Shown here: in pieces, positions 5,529 through 7,811 of the stretch | Numbering within the stretch: the stretch's first letter is position 1 | Layout of the letters: the number at the start of each line of letters is the position of its first letter | Assembly (NCBI GenBank): GCA_025935735.1 | Contig: JAICUS010000274.1 | Location: 1 to 7,811 of the forward strand | Source: Solirubrobacteraceae bacterium | GTDB lineage: Bacteria > Actinomycetota > Thermoleophilia > Solirubrobacterales > Solirubrobacteraceae | Direction of reading: 5' to 3' | DNA: 7,811 nt | The notes under the pieces: model-generated | What the model was told of the DNA's origin: nothing | Seen by the model: the letters and a program-made list of their open reading frames with translations, nothing else | Databases searched by the model: none | Position numbers and translations under genes: made by a program

Positions 5529-6509
5529 CCCGTCACCGCCCAAACCGACCCCGACTTCGCCTTTGCCGGACTCGCCACGCCCGAGGCGCCCGCGCCCCAC
5601 GCGGTCGCGGCGTCCGCCGGTGCCACGCCCGATCCGCTCGGGCCGCTGGCGGCGCTCGAGGGCACCTGGAAGGGCCACGGCTTCAACGCGATCTGGCGCC
5701 CGCACCGCCAGAACGGCTCGGACCGCTTCCTCGAGCTCAACATGACCGACGAGACGCTCGCGGTCACCCGGATCAACGGCGCGATCCCCAACCGCGGCAT
5801 CGCGATGCACGACATCAACATGTTCGGGCTGACGTACATGCAGCAGATCAGCGAGCGCAGCACCGGCGCCGGCCTGCACATCGAGCCCGGCATCTGGGCG
5901 ACCGTCCCGCACACCACCGACCCGAACGTGCCCGCGTCCGTCGTGCGGATGGCGTCGATCCCGCACGGCACGGTCATGCTCGCCCAGGGCGTCGCATCGG
6001 TGCACCAGGGCGGCCCGCAGGACATCCCCGACACGAACATCCTGCCGTTCTTCTTCGGGGAGCCGCGGCCCAAGAAGACCGACTTCAACTCGGTCGCACA
6101 GACGTTCCCCGAGCTCGACCTCTCGCAGAAGACCAAGTTCCGCTTCGTGGCTCCCGGGGTCAACCAGGCCATGGTCAAGAACCCCGACAGCGTCATCCAG
6201 AAGGCGCTGCAGAAGTCGCTGCAGGGCACGCACATGAAGCGGCGGACGTCGCTGCACGTCTCGACCCGCCACAACATCATCAAGGCCGGAGGCGGCACGG
6301 CCAACACCGCCTTCCTGGAGTCCAGCGGCAATCCCCCCGGCGGCAACGCGGACGCGACGCACGTCGAGGCGACCTTCTGGATCGAGACGCTCGCCGGCAC
6401 CGGCGGTCAGCCCGACACGCACCAGCTCCAGTACACGCAGCTGGTCATGCTCGACTTCAACGGCATCCACTGGCCGCACGTGACGGTCGGGACGCTGGTC
6501 AAGCAGTAG
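5526..6509 (+). CDS. Heme-binding-type beta-barrel protein (family often labelled FMP-type peroxidase)
   Basis: This protein has 327 residues and no signal peptide or membrane segment. An Ala/Pro-rich lead of about 38 residues precedes LAALEGTWKGHGFNAIWRPH (41-60), the opening strand of a lipocalin-like barrel. FLELNMTDETL (68-78), GAIPNRG (85-91), MFGLTYMQQIS (99-109), GLHIEPGIWATVP (116-128) and VVRMASIPHGT (139-149) follow. The C-terminal strand is LQYTQLVMLDFNGIHWPHV (301-319). I recall this motif order from bacterial proteins annotated as heme-binding beta-barrel or FMP-type peroxidase; heme binding is not shown here, though several His residues (H51, H60, H118, H147) could serve. Insert 160-260 holds a basic helix and an Asn/Lys-rich part. 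The oxidoreductase gene follows ten bases after the stop, so a joint redox or detoxification role is plausible inference. Confidence 0.75.
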   Translation: MPVTAQTDPDFAFAGLATPEAPAPHAVAASAGATPDPLGPLAALEGTWKGHGFNAIWRPHRQNGSDRFLELNMTDETLAVTRINGAIPNRGIAMHDINMFGLTYMQQISERSTGAGLHIEPGIWATVPHTTDPNVPASVVRMASIPHGTVMLAQGVASVHQGGPQDIPDTNILPFFFGEPRPKKTDFNSVAQTFPELDLSQKTKFRFVAPGVNQAMVKNPDSVIQKALQKSLQGTHMKRRTSLHVSTRHNIIKAGGGTANTAFLESSGNPPGGNADATHVEATFWIETLAGTGGQPDTHQLQYTQLVMLDFNGIHWPHVTVGTLVKQ

Positions 6510-6519
6510 GCAGGCGGCC

Positions 6520-7266
6520 ATGGATCTCGCCGTGGTGGTGCGCCCGACCCTGCCGCCGGAGCGAATCGCGGAGCAGGCGAAGGCGGCGGAGGCGGCCGGT
6601 GCCTCCGAGCTGTGGCTGTGGGAGGACTGCTTCCTGACGGGCGGCATCGCCGCGACGGCCGCGGCGCTCGCCGCCACCGAGCGGACCGTCGTCGGCATCG
6701 GCATCCTCCCCGCCCCCGTCCGCAATGCCGCGTTCGCGGCGATGGAGCTGGCGACGCTCGCGCGGCTGCACCCGGGCCGCCTGCACGCCGGGCTCGGGCA
6801 CGGGCTCGCGGAGTGGATGCACCAGGTCGGCGCCAAGCCCGCGTCGCAGCTGACGCTGCTGGAGGAGGTGACAGTCGCGGTGCGGGCGCTGCTGCGCGGG
6901 GAAACCGTCGACACCGAGGGCCGCTACGTCCGGCTGCGCGGCGTCGCGCTCGACCATCCGCCCCAGACCGTGCCGCCGGTCTCGCTCGGCGTACGCGGCC
7001 CGAAGTCCCTCAAGTTGTCCGGGCGCTGCGCGGACGGGACGGTGCTCGACGTGTCCGCCCAGCCCGAGGACGTCGCCGCCGCGCGCAGCGTCATCGACGA
7101 GGGCCGCTCCGAGGCCGGCCGCACCGACCCGCACCGGGTCACCGTCTTCACGGAGCTCGGCGCCGACCGGGACGCCTTCGCCGCGGCGGGGGCGGACTGC
7201 CTCGTGTTCCAGGCGCCCGGCGCCGACGTCCCGCTCGACCTCACGCGCGTCTTCAACGCTCGATGA
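6520..7266 (+). CDS. LLM-class flavin/F420-dependent oxidoreductase, short form
   Basis: This is a luciferase-like TIM-barrel enzyme that would use FMN or F420. The start MDLAVVVRPTLPPERIAEQAKAAEAAGASELW is the first strand and helix. TVVGIGILPAPVRNAAFAAMELATLARLHPGRLHAGLGHG (56-95) holds the usual RxP..A....L..L..GR...GLG.G signature. SLGVRGPKSLKLSGRCADG (155-173) is the typical late strand before the DG turn. At 248 residues it is shorter than the usual 290 to 350: after HRVTVFTELG (205-214) it goes straight to DAFAAAGADCLVFQAPG (218-234), omitting the helices that normally lie between. This is either a compact subtype or an internal deletion. AGGCGG lies just before the ATG. It is the second gene of an operon with the beta-barrel protein. 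Substrate unknown. Confidence 0.88.
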   Translation: MDLAVVVRPTLPPERIAEQAKAAEAAGASELWLWEDCFLTGGIAATAAALAATERTVVGIGILPAPVRNAAFAAMELATLARLHPGRLHAGLGHGLAEWMHQVGAKPASQLTLLEEVTVAVRALLRGETVDTEGRYVRLRGVALDHPPQTVPPVSLGVRGPKSLKLSGRCADGTVLDVSAQPEDVAAARSVIDEGRSEAGRTDPHRVTVFTELGADRDAFAAAGADCLVFQAPGADVPLDLTRVFNAR

Positions 7267-7590
7267 CGCGCCGCTCGCTGTTCGCGCCGGGCCGCACGGG
7301 ATCACTCAAAGGATCGCGATGTGGTCCGTCCAGTCTTGCGCGAGGCGATCCAGCTCGGCGGCGAGCGACTCGAGCAGAGCATCAGCCCGGGGCCCGGCCA
7401 GCCGTCGCTGGAGGACGATCGATGCGACGTCGGTCATATGCGCCCATTCTCCCAGGCGCGGCGACGCCGTCACGCCTCTCGTGTTCTCGAAAGCGACTGC
7501 GGACCTGGCTTCGGGCCCGGCCGGTGGTTGGCGAACGAGCTGGACTTCCAGGACGAGCTCGCTGCGCGCGCGGCCGCTCGATTGCCTCGC
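7267..7590. other. Poorly coding stretch between the LLM gene and the substrate-binding gene fragment
   Basis: This is about 320 bases where third-position G/C bias is weak in every frame compared with neighbours. It contains only the doubtful 43-aa minus-strand ORF (7306-7437) and, from ATG 7438 on the plus strand, an open but uncoded-looking lead into the LivK-like fragment. No hairpin with a T-run, repeat or RNA gene was seen. Confidence 0.5.
7306..7437 (-). CDS. Doubtful 43-aa ORF
   Basis: The product starts MTDVASIVLQRRLAGPRADA, forms an amphipathic helix (about 16-36) and ends DWTDHIAIL. About eight of 43 codons end in A or T, more than in the flanking genes. No good ribosome site is present (GGGAG is about eleven bases away). 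An in-frame GTG at 7473 would add twelve residues but its AGAGG is too close. It converges on the LLM gene with 39 bases between. I do not recognise a family; it may be a recent or horizontally gained gene, or chance. Confidence 0.3.
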   Translation of the reverse strand: MTDVASIVLQRRLAGPRADALLESLAAELDRLAQDWTDHIAIL

Positions 7591-7811
7591 CAGCTGTTCA
7601 AGGACTTCGCCGCGGCGCTGCCCGACGCGAAGCTCTACGGGCCCGACGGCACCTGCGAGTCGGGCTTCACCAACACCAAGACCGGCATCCCGGCGAGCGT
7701 GGCGGCGCGCTACAAGTGCACGTCGCCGACGCTGCCGAAGTCCGAGCTGCCGCCGCCGGGCCAGCAGTTCTTCACGGCCTACGCCCAGAAGTTCGGCAAC
7801 ACCACCCCCGA
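7438..7811 (+). pseudogene. 5'-truncated branched-chain amino acid ABC transporter substrate-binding protein (LivK-like), running off the window
   Basis: From about 7591 the plus strand reads QLFKDFAAALPDAKLYGPDG, then CESGF, IPASVAARYKCTSPTLP, and PPGQQFFTAYAQKFGN before the window edge. This is the style of the second lobe of type I periplasmic binding proteins of the LivK class (Peripla_BP_6): a partner of an ABC importer, normally secreted, about 380 to 430 residues. The frame is open back to ATG 7438, but the 50 codons before 7588 have mixed third bases and no signal peptide. The first lobe, which should precede this part by some 200 or more residues, is absent. DFQDELAARAAARLP (7543-7587) could be a remnant of the helix that normally comes earlier, implying an internal deletion; this is speculative. 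The gene therefore looks 5'-truncated, or the assembly is joined wrongly here. The end lies outside the window. Confidence 0.6.

Noticed and set aside
5484..6914. Long minus-strand open frame opposite the beta-barrel and LLM genes
   Set aside because: It is a shadow frame created by high GC; it has no domain sense and lies opposite two well-supported genes.
1..7811. CRISPR array, tRNA, rRNA, IS or phage elements
   Set aside because: No direct repeat series, cloverleaf-like sequence, transposase motif or terminal repeats were seen.

Overview
The window is very GC-rich (clearly above 70% by eye). Third codon positions are almost all G or C, and intergenic gaps are short. This codon bias, together with the protein content (MMPL transporter, LLM-class flavin enzyme, YCII-domain protein, NarL-type two-component pair, branched-chain amino acid substrate-binding protein fragment), fits a high-GC actinobacterium. 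The small Cys protein, the beta-barrel protein and the wording of the MMPL sequence remind me most of Thermoleophilia (Solirubrobacter/Conexibacter-like), but this is an inference from recall, not a search. There are no rRNA, tRNA, CRISPR, IS or phage genes.

Layout. (1) 1-119, minus: the first 39 codons of a YCII-domain protein. Its upstream gap carries a TetR-operator-like palindrome (142-157). (2) 211-2009, plus: a two-gene operon of a six-TM HisKA_3 sensor kinase and a NarL-type response regulator, overlapping by ATGA. (3) 2038-2727, minus: a coiled-coil gene with a winged-helix-like C-terminus, whose coding frame switches twice (about 2685 and about 2391). (4) 2808-3041, plus: a 77-aa Cys/His protein divergent from it. 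(5) 3048-5371, minus: an MMPL/RND-type exporter preceded by a tiny 42-aa ORF whose TGA overlaps the exporter ATG (TGATG). (6) 5526-7266, plus: an operon of a heme-binding-type beta-barrel protein (TTG start, strong ribosome site) and a short LLM flavin/F420 oxidoreductase, 10 bp apart. (7) 7267-7811: a compositionally poorer stretch with a doubtful 43-aa minus ORF and the 3' part of a LivK-like substrate-binding gene that lacks its normal N-terminal half.

The genes do not form one pathway. They are four or five independent units packed back to back or tail to tail. The most informative new signals are a shared 18-bp start element (GGGTA, then G, then CCATG at fixed spacing) at three genes, read here as leaderless-type promoters, and the double frame switch in the coiled-coil gene. 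I see no clear evidence of a new defence, mobile or biosynthetic system; the window is mostly ordinary chromosome with local signs of gene decay or sequence error.
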